Notes under the pieces: generated by a model
Seen by the model: only the letters and a program-made list of their open reading frames with translations
Told to the model about the DNA's origin: nothing
Database searches by the model: none
Shown here: in pieces, positions 52,793 through 62,210 of the stretch
Layout: each line of letters begins with the position of its first letter
How positions within the stretch are numbered: position 1 is the stretch's first letter
NCBI GenBank assembly: GCA_017634595.1
Contig: JAGBNC010000016.1
Coordinates: 1 to 64,000, forward strand
Direction: 5' to 3'
DNA: 64,000 nucleotides
From: Bacteroidales bacterium
GTDB lineage: Bacteria > Bacteroidota > Bacteroidia > Bacteroidales > UBA932
Program-made: the position numbers and the translations under genes

Positions 52793-55700
52793 ATGAAAAG
52801 AACAGTGTTGATTGTGTTGGCCTTGGCTATCCTTGCGCCTTTCTGTGCGAAGGCACAAGGAGTCAAAGCCTATGAAGGCAAGATTACTCTTCCCACCTAC
52901 CTGCTCGATCCCGCAGAGCAGGCGCCCATCTTCGAACGCGACTGGAGTTATCAGCGAGCCAAAAGAAGCGTTTATCCGTATCCGCTCAACGACAACATGA
53001 CCCGCAACCGCCAGGACGTCACCTATGACTGCCTTTACATGGAGAACGAGTATGTGGAGCTCTGCGTGATACCCGAGATTGGCGGACGTTTGATGTATGC
53101 CATCGACAAGACAAACGGATACGATATTTTCTATCACAACCATGTGGTCAAGCCCGCCAACGTGGGCATGACAGGTGCCTGGATAAGCGGAGGCGTGGAA
53201 TGGAACGTGTTCCACCACCACCGCCAGACCAGCCATATCCCCTGCGACTGGCAGATAACCACGAGCCCCGACGGTTCCAAGACCATATGGCTGGGCGAGA
53301 CCGAATACCGCCACCGCATGCAGTGGGCCATCGGTATTACGCTGCATCCCGGAAAGAGCTATATGGAAATCAGCGGACGCCTCATGAACGGCACTCCCGA
53401 CAACAACTCAATCCTCTACTGGTCCAACGTCTCCACCCTCGTGGACGAGAACTACGAGATATGCTTGCCGCAGAGTACCGAATTCGTGACCTTCCACTGC
53501 AAGAACTGGTTCGCACACTGGCCGGTAACACACGAGGCCTTCAACGGAATGGACTTCTACAAGGACGGTGTCGATGCAAGCTGGTGGAAGAATCATTACA
53601 TGAGCAACTCCATGTTCATTTATGACCAGAAGGCCGACTTCGTCGGCGGTTATGACCACGGACGCCACGCAGGTACGATGCTCACCGGCAACCATAACAT
53701 AATCAAGGGCGGAAAGTTCTGGCTCTGGGGTCCCAACAGCGAGTGGGACACCAAGATTCTGACCGACGACAGCGGCCACTACATCGAACTGATGGTCGGA
53801 GCCTATTCCGACAACCAGCCCGATTACAACTGGAGCTTCCCCTACGAGACCAAGACCTTCAGCCAGTACTGGTACGCCCTGAGGGACATTGAAGGTGTCA
53901 AGGCAGGCGACCGTCACGCAGCCATCAACATGGACCTGCTGCAAGACGGGCAGGTGCTTCTGGGTGTGAATGCGACAGAGAAGATGAAGGGACTTGGCGT
54001 ATCCCTGATGCGTGCAGGCAAACCAGTCTTCGAAGATGTGATCGCTTCAATCGACCCGGGTAAGCCTTACGTGAAGACCGTTCCCGTGGATGCCGGCGTA
54101 CAGGAGCACGAACTGACCATGGTGCTTTGCGACGGCAACGGCAAGCAGATGCTCAGCTATACTCCGGTGGTAAAGGACCCCACTTCTCCTCTGCCTCCTA
54201 TCGTCGAGCGTCCCAAGAAGCCTCAGGACATTCAGAATACCGAGGAGTGCTACCTGGTCGGTCTGCGTAACCTCCAGTTCCACAATCCTTTCATCGATCC
54301 TACCGATTATTTCCTTGAGGTGTTGCGCCGCGATCCCGGTGATACCCGTGCCAATACCCAGATGGGAGTTTGGTACCGCAAGAGGGGAGAATACGACAAG
54401 GCGGCATCATATCTGCGCTCCGCAATCCGCCGCCAGACCAAGGATTACACCAGGCCCAAGGATGCCGAGGCCATGTATAACCTCGGCATCGTCCTGAAGG
54501 CTCAGGGCAAGTACGATGCAGCCATGGATACGCTGTACCGTGCCACCTGGAATTATACCTACAACTCCGGAGCGAATACCCAGCTGGCTCAGATGTATGC
54601 ACAGAAGGGTGATTGGGAGATGGCGCTCGACCGTCTGGAAGAGGCAATTGCCTACAACGGACGGAACTACCAGGCTCTTGATTTCAAAGGGTTGGTGCTG
54701 CAAAAGCTAGGACGGTCCGCAGAGGCCGACGCTTGCTTCAAAACTGTCCTTGAGGCTGATCCCGTCAACGCGATGGCGTTGTGCGAAACAGCTTCGGTTG
54801 TTGATTTCCACAAGTTCATGCGGGAGCAGCCGGAAAGCTATCTGGAACTGGCTCTCCTGTACTGGCACAACGGCTTCAAGGACAAGGCGCTGACCCTTTT
54901 AAAGGATATCGACGAGAGGGTCGCTTACCCTACCGTAAAGATGTATATCGCATATCTCACCGGAAATGACGCCCTTTACCGTGAGGCGCTCGACCTCCCT
55001 GTGGGTTACTGCGCGCCTTTCCGTCTGGAAACCATAGACGTGCTCGAGCAGGCCAAGAAGGCTTGCCCCGACAGCGAAAAGCCGTATTACTATCTTGGCA
55101 ACCTGCTCTACAACATCCAGCCCGACAATGCAATAGCCGAATGGCAGAAGTGCGTGGAGATGAATCCTCAGGACGATCTGGCATGGCGCAATCTCGGATG
55201 GGCCAACTGGCTGCATACCAAGGACTATGCTGAGGCCGCAAGGTGCTACAAGAAGGCCATTGAAATCAATCCGGCTCCTCTGTATCTCGAAGAATGCGAC
55301 CAGGCCATGGAAGCCCTTCAGGCTCCCGTAAGCGAGCGCTACCAGTTGCTCAAATCGCACCACGACACAGGAGTCAAGCGATATTACCCTCTCGCGCAGG
55401 AAGTCATCCTCGGCACCTACGAGGGAGACTATGATTATGTGCTTAATCTTCTCGACAAGTGCTATTTCCCAACCCGCGAGGGCGTTGCAAACTTCCACGA
55501 CAACTTTGTGGACGCTTGCATCCTTGCCGGCAAGAAAAAGATGGCGGAAGGTGATGTGCAAGGTGCCATTGCCCTGTACAACAAGTCTTTCGAGTATCCC
55601 GAAAACCACCAGGTATTTCTGGTGAACGAGCGAGCAACGCACGACGCCCAGATCAACTATGAGCTCGGATCGGCATACGAAAAGCTGGGCGATCAGGCCA

Positions 55701-56056
55701 AAGCTCGCGAGTACTACCAGCTTGCAGCCGAACAGGACTTCAACCTCAAGGGCAGCAAAGACTTCCGCTACTGGACTGGACTTGCGCTTGCCAGGCTCGG
55801 CAAGAAGGCTGAGGCCCGCAGCATCTTCAAGAAGATGGTCGAAGACGGAAAGTCTTCTGTGATAACGGAGTATATCAACTTCTACGGTGCAGAGGGCACA
55901 ACCGGAGCTACCGTGGAGGGAAAAAACTCCGCAGCCTACTTTACTCAGGCGCTTGGTGAACTCGGTCTCGGCCATAAAGCAAAGGCACGCAGGCTCCTCA
56001 AAACAGTCCTGGAACTCAAACCCGACCACCTCTGGGCAAACGAACTTCTGAAATGA
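52793..56056 (+). CDS. DUF5107 protein with C-terminal TPR repeats
   Basis: This is a 1087-residue exported protein (signal FCAKAQ). Residues about 30-420 form a DUF5107-type beta-sandwich related in look to galactose mutarotases: VELCVIPEIGGRLMYAIDK, HHRQTSHIPCDW, RLMNGTPDNNSILYWSNVST. Residues about 480-1087 are TPR units (MYNLGIVLKAQGKYDAAMD, YYYLGNLLYNIQPDNAIAEW). DUF5107-TPR proteins occur in polysaccharide loci and could be carbohydrate-active, but I cannot name a reaction. It lies 11 bp after the third GLUG gene. Its stop overlaps a short downstream frame by 4 bp. Confidence 0.8.
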   Translation: MKRTVLIVLALAILAPFCAKAQGVKAYEGKITLPTYLLDPAEQAPIFERDWSYQRAKRSVYPYPLNDNMTRNRQDVTYDCLYMENEYVELCVIPEIGGRLMYAIDKTNGYDIFYHNHVVKPANVGMTGAWISGGVEWNVFHHHRQTSHIPCDWQITTSPDGSKTIWLGETEYRHRMQWAIGITLHPGKSYMEISGRLMNGTPDNNSILYWSNVSTLVDENYEICLPQSTEFVTFHCKNWFAHWPVTHEAFNGMDFYKDGVDASWWKNHYMSNSMFIYDQKADFVGGYDHGRHAGTMLTGNHNIIKGGKFWLWGPNSEWDTKILTDDSGHYIELMVGAYSDNQPDYNWSFPYETKTFSQYWYALRDIEGVKAGDRHAAINMDLLQDGQVLLGVNATEKMKGLGVSLMRAGKPVFEDVIASIDPGKPYVKTVPVDAGVQEHELTMVLCDGNGKQMLSYTPVVKDPTSPLPPIVERPKKPQDIQNTEECYLVGLRNLQFHNPFIDPTDYFLEVLRRDPGDTRANTQMGVWYRKRGEYDKAASYLRSAIRRQTKDYTRPKDAEAMYNLGIVLKAQGKYDAAMDTLYRATWNYTYNSGANTQLAQMYAQKGDWEMALDRLEEAIAYNGRNYQALDFKGLVLQKLGRSAEADACFKTVLEADPVNAMALCETASVVDFHKFMREQPESYLELALLYWHNGFKDKALTLLKDIDERVAYPTVKMYIAYLTGNDALYREALDLPVGYCAPFRLETIDVLEQAKKACPDSEKPYYYLGNLLYNIQPDNAIAEWQKCVEMNPQDDLAWRNLGWANWLHTKDYAEAARCYKKAIEINPAPLYLEECDQAMEALQAPVSERYQLLKSHHDTGVKRYYPLAQEVILGTYEGDYDYVLNLLDKCYFPTREGVANFHDNFVDACILAGKKKMAEGDVQGAIALYNKSFEYPENHQVFLVNERATHDAQINYELGSAYEKLGDQAKAREYYQLAAEQDFNLKGSKDFRYWTGLALARLGKKAEARSIFKKMVEDGKSSVITEYINFYGAEGTTGATVEGKNSAAYFTQALGELGLGHKAKARRLLKTVLELKPDHLWANELLK

Positions 56057-56187
56057 TCAAAATACGGTACAGATATCCCGAAATGACGGAACTGGAGAGC
56101 AGGCTCCCAGAAAGCCTGCTCTCCAGCTCCTTATGGGATCAAGAGGGTATTGAGGATATCATCGTAGAGGATCCTGTCGATTTCTAA
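56053..56187 (+). CDS. Short peptide, 44 residues (candidate member 4 of the YxxP family)
   Basis: The ATG overlaps the DUF5107 stop (ATGA), as in translationally coupled genes. The frame reads MIKIRYRYPEMTELESRLPE, then SLLSSSLWDQEGIED, and ends in an acidic tail closing with PVDF. It shares with the other short peptides a Y-x-x-P near the start, a Leu-Leu-x-x-Ser centre and an acidic C-terminus ending in Asp-Phe, but lacks Cys and the last Trp. A perfect 14-bp hairpin lies within it. Confidence 0.45.
   Translation: MIKIRYRYPEMTELESRLPESLLSSSLWDQEGIEDIIVEDPVDF
56092..56126. other. Strong inverted repeat at the end of the polysaccharide locus
   Basis: CTGGAGAGCAGGCT (56092-56105) pairs perfectly with AGCCTGCTCTCCAG (56113-56126) around a 7-base loop. 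No T-run follows, so it may be an RNA 3'-end stabiliser or a non-canonical terminator for the SusCD operon. It falls inside the short frame 56053-56187. From 56188 to the next gene at 56372 I see only a TATAAT-like box near 56333. Confidence 0.6.
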
Positions 56188-56371
56188 TTCCACATTATCT
56201 ATTTGCATCAGCGTAAATCCAAGGAGTTGAACAATAGTTTGTGGCATATTCTTAAAAAACCAATGGAGATAGATCATAGGACGCCCCCTGTTGGGTAATA
56301 CCTCTGTTTTTACTTAGACAAGCCTCGCCGCGGTATAATTTTTGCAGCAGAATCGCGCTCGTTAGAGTAGT

Positions 56372-57781
56372 ATGAAGAAGATTTTGATTTCTGTTGCAGG
56401 CCTGATTCTGATGGCCTCACAAATTAGCTCCGCGCAGCAGATCATCACTCTGGATGATGCACTGCGGATTGCATTGAGCGAGAATGCGTCGGTCCGAGTT
56501 GCCGACCTTGAGATTGAGCGCACCGGATATGCCCGCAAAGGCTCCTATGCCGCTTTGTTTCCACAGATTGACGGCTCCGCCAATTACCAGCGTACCATCA
56601 AGAAACAAGTCATGTACATGGACTTCGACATGTCGTCCATGATGGGTGGCGGCGGCTCATCAGAGGCCGGTACCGGGTCTGATACTCCGAAGCCTGCAGC
56701 CACAGGCCGTTCTGCCGACGGATTTGAGGTGGGACGTTGGAACACTTGGTCCGCAGGAGTCCAGGCCAGCATGCCGCTTGTCAACGCACAGCTCTGGAAG
56801 AGCCTCCATATTTCCGACCAGGATGTGGAGCTCGCTGTGGAAAAGGCCCGCAACTCCCGTCTCGAGACCGTCAATCAGGTCAAGAAGGCTTACTTTACGG
56901 TACTCCTTGCCAAGGAGGCGGCCGCGGTGTACAAGTCGGTGTATGACAATGCCGTGGAGAATCTTGAGCTGACGCAGAAGAAGTACAACGCCCAGCGTGC
57001 TTCGGAGCTGGATCTGACCAGGGCCAAGACGGCGGTTGCCAATGCAGTGCCCAATGTGTACGATGCCGAGAATTCGGTGGATATAAGCCTCTGGCAGCTC
57101 AAGGCCGTCATGGGAGTGGCGCTTGATACCGACATCGATGTGGCCGGGGCCCTTACCGATTATGCCGACGCCATGCTCACCGAGCCCCTGCCCAGTGACG
57201 ACCTTAGCGGCAACTCAACCCTGCGCCAGCTTGCCATTCAGGCTGATCAGCTGGCCTCTACGGTACGCATGCAGCAGTACGCATACCTGCCTAGCCTCGC
57301 CGTGGCTTTCTCCTACAGTCTCAACGCCATGGCCAATGACTATAAGTTCAACCAGTACAAGTGGAGCCCCTATTCTTACGTAGGGCTAAGTCTCAATATC
57401 CCCATTTTCTCCGGGGGCAAACGTTACCATGCTGTGAAGGCAGCCAAAGTGCAGCAGCAGGAGCTTGAAATACAGCGGACCAATACCGAGCGTCAGCTCC
57501 AGATAGCCATACGTCAATATCTTGGCACCATGGAGACAGCCGTCAAGAGCCACGCTTCCGCGCTTAGCGCCGTGGAGACGGCGGGCAAGGCTTACGGAAT
57601 AGCCCGCCAGTCTTACGACGTAGGCCGCAGCACGCTCACCGACCTTAACGACGCCCAGCTCGCCCTTACCCAGTCGCAGCTTGGCGTGTGCCAGGCAGTG
57701 TACAATTACCTTACGGCTAAATCTGACCTCGAAGGCACAATCGGTGCCGATTTCCTTGATAAAACATCACACAATGAATAA
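56372..57781 (+). CDS. TolC-family outer-membrane efflux protein
   Basis: This 469-residue outer-membrane channel of a tripartite pump has a signal peptide (QISSAQQ). It shows the twofold TolC pattern of long helices and barrel strands: ITLDDALRIALSENASVR at the start, SELDLTRAKTAVANAVPNVYDAENS in the middle, and YDVGRSTLTDLNDAQLALTQSQ near the end. A Gly/Ser-rich insert sits at about residues 88-115. It is first in the operon; the next gene overlaps it by 8 bp. Confidence 0.92.
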   Translation: MKKILISVAGLILMASQISSAQQIITLDDALRIALSENASVRVADLEIERTGYARKGSYAALFPQIDGSANYQRTIKKQVMYMDFDMSSMMGGGGSSEAGTGSDTPKPAATGRSADGFEVGRWNTWSAGVQASMPLVNAQLWKSLHISDQDVELAVEKARNSRLETVNQVKKAYFTVLLAKEAAAVYKSVYDNAVENLELTQKKYNAQRASELDLTRAKTAVANAVPNVYDAENSVDISLWQLKAVMGVALDTDIDVAGALTDYADAMLTEPLPSDDLSGNSTLRQLAIQADQLASTVRMQQYAYLPSLAVAFSYSLNAMANDYKFNQYKWSPYSYVGLSLNIPIFSGGKRYHAVKAAKVQQQELEIQRTNTERQLQIAIRQYLGTMETAVKSHASALSAVETAGKAYGIARQSYDVGRSTLTDLNDAQLALTQSQLGVCQAVYNYLTAKSDLEGTIGADFLDKTSHNE

Positions 57782-58802
57782 ACATATCTATTTCATCGCA
57801 GCCGCCCTGCTGATGGCCGGCTGCGGTTCCAACTCCGGCAACGGCAATACCTCCGGGCAGCAGCAGGCCCCCGTGCAGGAACAGGCTGCCTTGGTATCAG
57901 TAGTGTCCGCAGCGCGCGAGACTGTCCCTCAGACCTCCGTGTATTCGTCAACCGTGCAGGCTAAGGTAGTCAACAATATAGCGCCCCAGGGCGCCGGGCG
58001 CATCCAGAAACTCAATGTTGAGGTGGGTGACTTCGTGGCCAAGGGCCAGATCCTTGCCGAGATGGACCGCGTACAGTTGGACCAGGCCGAGCTCAAGCTC
58101 GCCAACGACCGTACAGAACTCGAACGCGTGCGCGCCCTGCTTGCACAGGGAGGCATAGCCCAGGCCGATTTCGACCAGCTGGAGCTCGCTTACAAGGTGA
58201 GCAGCAGCACTTGCAAGAACCTGGAAGAGAATACAATACTGCGTAGCCCGGTGAGCGGCGTGATTACCGCCCGCAATTATGACCGCGGCGACATGTTCTC
58301 CATGGGCATGCCCATCTACACCGTGCAGCAGATAACCCCCGTCAAGATACTTGTCGGCATATCCGAGACCGATTATACCCGTGTCAAGAAGGGCGACAGC
58401 GTGAGTCTCACCGTGGATGCCCTGCCCGGCAAGAGTTTCAGCGGCACAGTCAACCGTCTGTATCCTACCATGGATGCCGCCACCCATACTTTCAATGTGG
58501 AGGTGCTGGTGCCCAACAGTCGCCGCGAACTCCGCCCTGGAATGTATGCAAGGGTGACAGTCAACTTCGGCAGCACATTTAACATTACCCTGCCCGACAC
58601 AGCCGTACTCAAGATGCAAGGTGCCGGCACCCGCTCGGTGTTCGTGGTTAATGATGAAGGCAAGGCGGAGGTGAGAGTGGTGACGCTCGGACGTCACTTT
58701 GACGGAAAATATGAAATCCTTTCCGGACTGGAAGAGGGCGAGCGTGTGGTAGTCAAGGGTAATTCCGCACTGAAGGCCGGCCAGGCCGTACAAATCGGTT
58801 AA
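57774..58802 (+). CDS. RND efflux periplasmic adaptor lipoprotein
   Basis: This 342-residue membrane-fusion protein has lipobox LMAGC, a low-complexity Gly/Asn/Gln start, and a barrel-sandwich/lipoyl motif (GRIQKLNVEVGDFVAKGQIL). A hairpin and ENTILRSPVSGVITARNYDRGD follow, then the beta-barrel and membrane-proximal domains. It bridges the inner-membrane pump and TolC channel. Start 57774 gives the lipoprotein signal and overlaps tolC by 8 bp. Confidence 0.93.
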   Translation: MNKHIYFIAAALLMAGCGSNSGNGNTSGQQQAPVQEQAALVSVVSAARETVPQTSVYSSTVQAKVVNNIAPQGAGRIQKLNVEVGDFVAKGQILAEMDRVQLDQAELKLANDRTELERVRALLAQGGIAQADFDQLELAYKVSSSTCKNLEENTILRSPVSGVITARNYDRGDMFSMGMPIYTVQQITPVKILVGISETDYTRVKKGDSVSLTVDALPGKSFSGTVNRLYPTMDAATHTFNVEVLVPNSRRELRPGMYARVTVNFGSTFNITLPDTAVLKMQGAGTRSVFVVNDEGKAEVRVVTLGRHFDGKYEILSGLEEGERVVVKGNSALKAGQAVQIG

Positions 58803-58805
58803 AAG

Positions 58806-61800
58806 ATGAGCATCTACCGCACTGCTGTTAACAACCCGGTGACGACCGCTCTGATCTTCATCGCGTTCATGATATTCGGATTCTTTTCGCTGAGCAAGAC
58901 AAGTATTGCTCAGTTCCCGGAATTCGACTCCAACACCATCATGGTCATGTCGTCCTACCCCGGCGCCAATGCCGCTGATATCGAGACCAACTTGACCAAG
59001 GTGCTGGAGAATGCACTAAACGGCGTGGAGAACCTCAAGGAGCTGAATTCCCGCTCCAAGGAGAACATCTCCCTGCTTACCCTGACTTTTGAATACGGTA
59101 CCGATATAGAAGAGGCTACGAACAATGTCCGCGACAAGCTGGACATGGTCAACTCGGTGCTGCCCGACGGCGCGTCCATGCCTGTCATCTTCAAGTTCAG
59201 CGCTGACGACATGCCTATCATGCTTCTCACCGCTACCGCCGACGAGAGCCTCCCCGGTCTTGACAAGATACTTGACGACCGTCTGGCTACGCCTCTGGCG
59301 CGCGTGCCCGGCGTGGGTACGGTCAGCGTGGCCGGAGCTCCTACGCGCGAGATACAGGTGTATTGCGATCCCGCCAAGCTCCAGGCTTACAACCTGAGTA
59401 TCAGCGCTATTGCTGGCATCATCTCCTACGAGAACAAGAACCTCCCTTCGGGTAATATCGACATAGGTTCCAATACCTATACCCTGCGCGTGCAGAAGGA
59501 GTTCAGCAATCCTTCCGAACTGCTCGATATAGTGGTGGGCTCCGCAGGCGGCCGCACGGTGTATCTGCGCGACGTGGCCACTGTGCGCGACGGAAGCGAG
59601 GAGCGCGAGCAGGAGTCGTACACCGACGGGCAGCGCTCTGCCCGAATCGTCATCCAGAAGCAGTCGGGAGCCAACACGGTCAACGTCATACGCGGCGTCA
59701 AGAAGCAGCTGGAGAAGATACGTCCTACGCTGCCCGCCGACGTGGATGTGACCATCCTAGTGGACGGCTCTACCGAAATCATCAACACTATCAAGACGCT
59801 GCGCGACACCATCATCATTACGTTCCTGGTGGTCATGCTGATAGTGTTCATCTTCCTTGGCAACTTCAAGTCCACTTTCATCATTGTGCTCTCGATACCT
59901 ATAGCGCTGCTGGCGTCGCTGGTGTATCTGTTTGCAACGGGCAACACGCTGAATATCATCTCCATGTCGGCCCTTGCAATTGCCATCGGCATGGTGGTGG
60001 ACGACGCTATAGTGGTGCTGGAAAACGTATCCACGCACCTGGCGCGAGGCGAACGGCCCAAGGAGGCGGCTGTGCACGGTACGTCCGAAGTGGGTATATC
60101 CGTCATAGCGTCCACTCTCACAATGCTCTGCGTGTTCCTCCCGCTGACTATGATCAACGGCATGGCCGGTATCATGTTCCGTCAGCTGGGCTGGATAGTG
60201 AGCATAATCATGATTGTGTCCACTACGGCGGCCCTGACGCTCGTGCCCATGCTTTGCTCCCGCTGGCTCAAGCCCAACGAGAAGCACGGCAAGGTGTACA
60301 ACGCCATATTCCGCCCTATCAACCATTTCATTGAATGGATCTCGAGGGGCTATGCCCATGTAATTCATTGGGCCACAGGCCATAGGACTATCGTCATATT
60401 GGGCTTTGCCGCAGTGTTCGTGGCTACCGTGCTCATTTTCGCTCCAGGGCTCAAGACTGAGTTCTTCCCTCACAGCGATACCGACCGTATCTCCTGCAAT
60501 ATCGAGCTGCCCATGGGTACTGCGCAAGACGTGACCCGCGACTTCGCATTCGGCCTGTGGAACGAGGTAAAGGCGGAAGTGCCGGAAGCACAGCGCATTA
60601 ACTTCACATTTGGCCAGGCCGATACTGACAATACCTTCGCCAATATGCAGAACAACGGTACGCACGTCATATCCATGAATGTGCGTATCGGCACTAGCAG
60701 TACGCGTAAGCGCTCCAGCGCCGAGATTGCCGACGTGATACGCGGCATCCTCAGGCGCCATCCCGATATCCACCGTGCTACCGTATCCGAAGGCGGCGGC
60801 GGTATGGGCGGCGCTTCTACCGTCAAGGTTGAGGTGTACGGCTATAGTTTCGAGACTACCGACAGAATCGCCCATCAGCTTCAGGCCAAGATGCTTGCCG
60901 ATCCTGCCTATGCGCAGGTAACTCTCAGCCGCGACGAGTACACCCCTGAGTACCAGATGGATTTCGACCGTACCAAACTGGCGCTCAACGGCCTCAATTC
61001 CACCACCGCCGGTGCTGCATTCAGCGCTGCCATGAGCGGAACGGTGGCGTCTTACTACCGCGAGGACGGTGAGGAATACAGTATCCGAGTGCGTTACGCT
61101 CCCGAGTTCCGTACATCCATTGAAGATATGGAAAATATCACCGTGATGGGGCCGCAGGGCTATCCCGTGCGCATGAAGGAGCTCGGCACCATCGTAGAGA
61201 CCCTGGTGCCTCCTACCATCGAGCGTAAGGACCGCGAGCGTCTGATCACCATCAACGGTATAGTCGGACGCGGCGTGGCGCTTTCCGATGCCGTGGCTGC
61301 TGCACAGAAGGCTATTGATTCTACCGATGTGCCTTCCGAACTCAATATCGTGATTGCCGGCGACTACGAAGACCAGCAGGATATGTTTGCAGACCTCTTC
61401 CTGCTCATCGCCTTGATAATCATACTTGTATATATGGTCATGGCGTCGCAGTTCGAGTCGTTCATGAGCCCGTTCGTTATCATGTTCAGCGTGCCGTTCG
61501 CAATAGTCGGCGTGCTCATAGGATTTGCCGTTACCGGCACCAACCTTGGCATGATGTCGCTTGTGGGTATCATCATCTTGCTGGGTATTGTGGTGAAGAA
61601 CGGCATTGTGCTCATAGACTATACGATACTGCTGAGGGAGAGGGGACTCAACGTACGTGATGCGTCCACCACTGCGGCTCGCAGCCGTCTGCGTCCTATA
61701 CTTATGACCACCCTCACCACCGTGCTCGGTATGCTTCCTATGGCTATCGGTACCGGCGAGGGCTCTGAGTTGTGGCGTTCGCTCGGCGTGACCGTGTGCT

Positions 61801-61916
61801 GGGGACTTACCATTTCCACGTTGGTGACTCTGGTGCTGATTCCTACCCTTTACTGCTCAATAAGCATAAGACGCGAGAAACGAAAGAAGAACAAACTTGC
61901 AAAACAACAGCAATGA
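58806..61916 (+). CDS. RND-family efflux transporter, inner-membrane pump
   Basis: This 1036-residue proton-driven pump of the AcrB/HAE1 group has twelve membrane helices with two large periplasmic loops. The conserved TM4 segment AIGMVVDDAIVVLENV carries the two adjacent Asp residues used for proton relay. IRGVKKQLEKIRPTLPADV and GIVVKNGIVLIDYTILLRER are family hallmarks. The paired Asp fits hydrophobic-drug pumps rather than metal pumps. The substrate is unknown. Confidence 0.95.
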   Translation: MSIYRTAVNNPVTTALIFIAFMIFGFFSLSKTSIAQFPEFDSNTIMVMSSYPGANAADIETNLTKVLENALNGVENLKELNSRSKENISLLTLTFEYGTDIEEATNNVRDKLDMVNSVLPDGASMPVIFKFSADDMPIMLLTATADESLPGLDKILDDRLATPLARVPGVGTVSVAGAPTREIQVYCDPAKLQAYNLSISAIAGIISYENKNLPSGNIDIGSNTYTLRVQKEFSNPSELLDIVVGSAGGRTVYLRDVATVRDGSEEREQESYTDGQRSARIVIQKQSGANTVNVIRGVKKQLEKIRPTLPADVDVTILVDGSTEIINTIKTLRDTIIITFLVVMLIVFIFLGNFKSTFIIVLSIPIALLASLVYLFATGNTLNIISMSALAIAIGMVVDDAIVVLENVSTHLARGERPKEAAVHGTSEVGISVIASTLTMLCVFLPLTMINGMAGIMFRQLGWIVSIIMIVSTTAALTLVPMLCSRWLKPNEKHGKVYNAIFRPINHFIEWISRGYAHVIHWATGHRTIVILGFAAVFVATVLIFAPGLKTEFFPHSDTDRISCNIELPMGTAQDVTRDFAFGLWNEVKAEVPEAQRINFTFGQADTDNTFANMQNNGTHVISMNVRIGTSSTRKRSSAEIADVIRGILRRHPDIHRATVSEGGGGMGGASTVKVEVYGYSFETTDRIAHQLQAKMLADPAYAQVTLSRDEYTPEYQMDFDRTKLALNGLNSTTAGAAFSAAMSGTVASYYREDGEEYSIRVRYAPEFRTSIEDMENITVMGPQGYPVRMKELGTIVETLVPPTIERKDRERLITINGIVGRGVALSDAVAAAQKAIDSTDVPSELNIVIAGDYEDQQDMFADLFLLIALIIILVYMVMASQFESFMSPFVIMFSVPFAIVGVLIGFAVTGTNLGMMSLVGIIILLGIVVKNGIVLIDYTILLRERGLNVRDASTTAARSRLRPILMTTLTTVLGMLPMAIGTGEGSELWRSLGVTVCWGLTISTLVTLVLIPTLYCSISIRREKRKKNKLAKQQQ

Positions 61917-62203
61917 AAGCTATATTCATAAGTTACAATCAGGCTTACAGCGACGAGATTGTGGCCGTGCTCGAAGAACATCGCCAGCGGGGATATACCC
62001 GCTGGACCGATGTGCAGGGCAAAGGTGGATTCAATGGCATTCCTCATCTGGGAAACCATGCCTGGCCTGAGCAAAACCATGCCATCCTGACCATCGTCAA
62101 AGACGAAAAGGTGCGACCTATCATTGCTACCCTTAAAGCAAAAGACGAGGCTGCACCAGATCTCGGACTCCGCGCTTTCGTGTGGAGCATCGAAGAGTAC
62201 TGA
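61913..62203 (+). CDS. Small PII-like protein, PG0541-type transporter-associated
   Basis: This 96-residue cytoplasmic protein starts MKAIFISYNQAYSDEIVAVL and contains GYTRWTDVQGKGGFNGIPHL and NHAILTIVKDEKV, the ferredoxin-like layout of PII-related proteins. It overlaps the pump gene by 4 bp. The order channel-adaptor-pump-small protein equals PG0538 to PG0541 of Porphyromonas gingivalis. It may regulate the pump by binding a metal or nucleotide; that is inference. Confidence 0.8.
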   Translation: MKAIFISYNQAYSDEIVAVLEEHRQRGYTRWTDVQGKGGFNGIPHLGNHAWPEQNHAILTIVKDEKVRPIIATLKAKDEAAPDLGLRAFVWSIEEY

Positions 62204-62210
62204 TCTTAGA

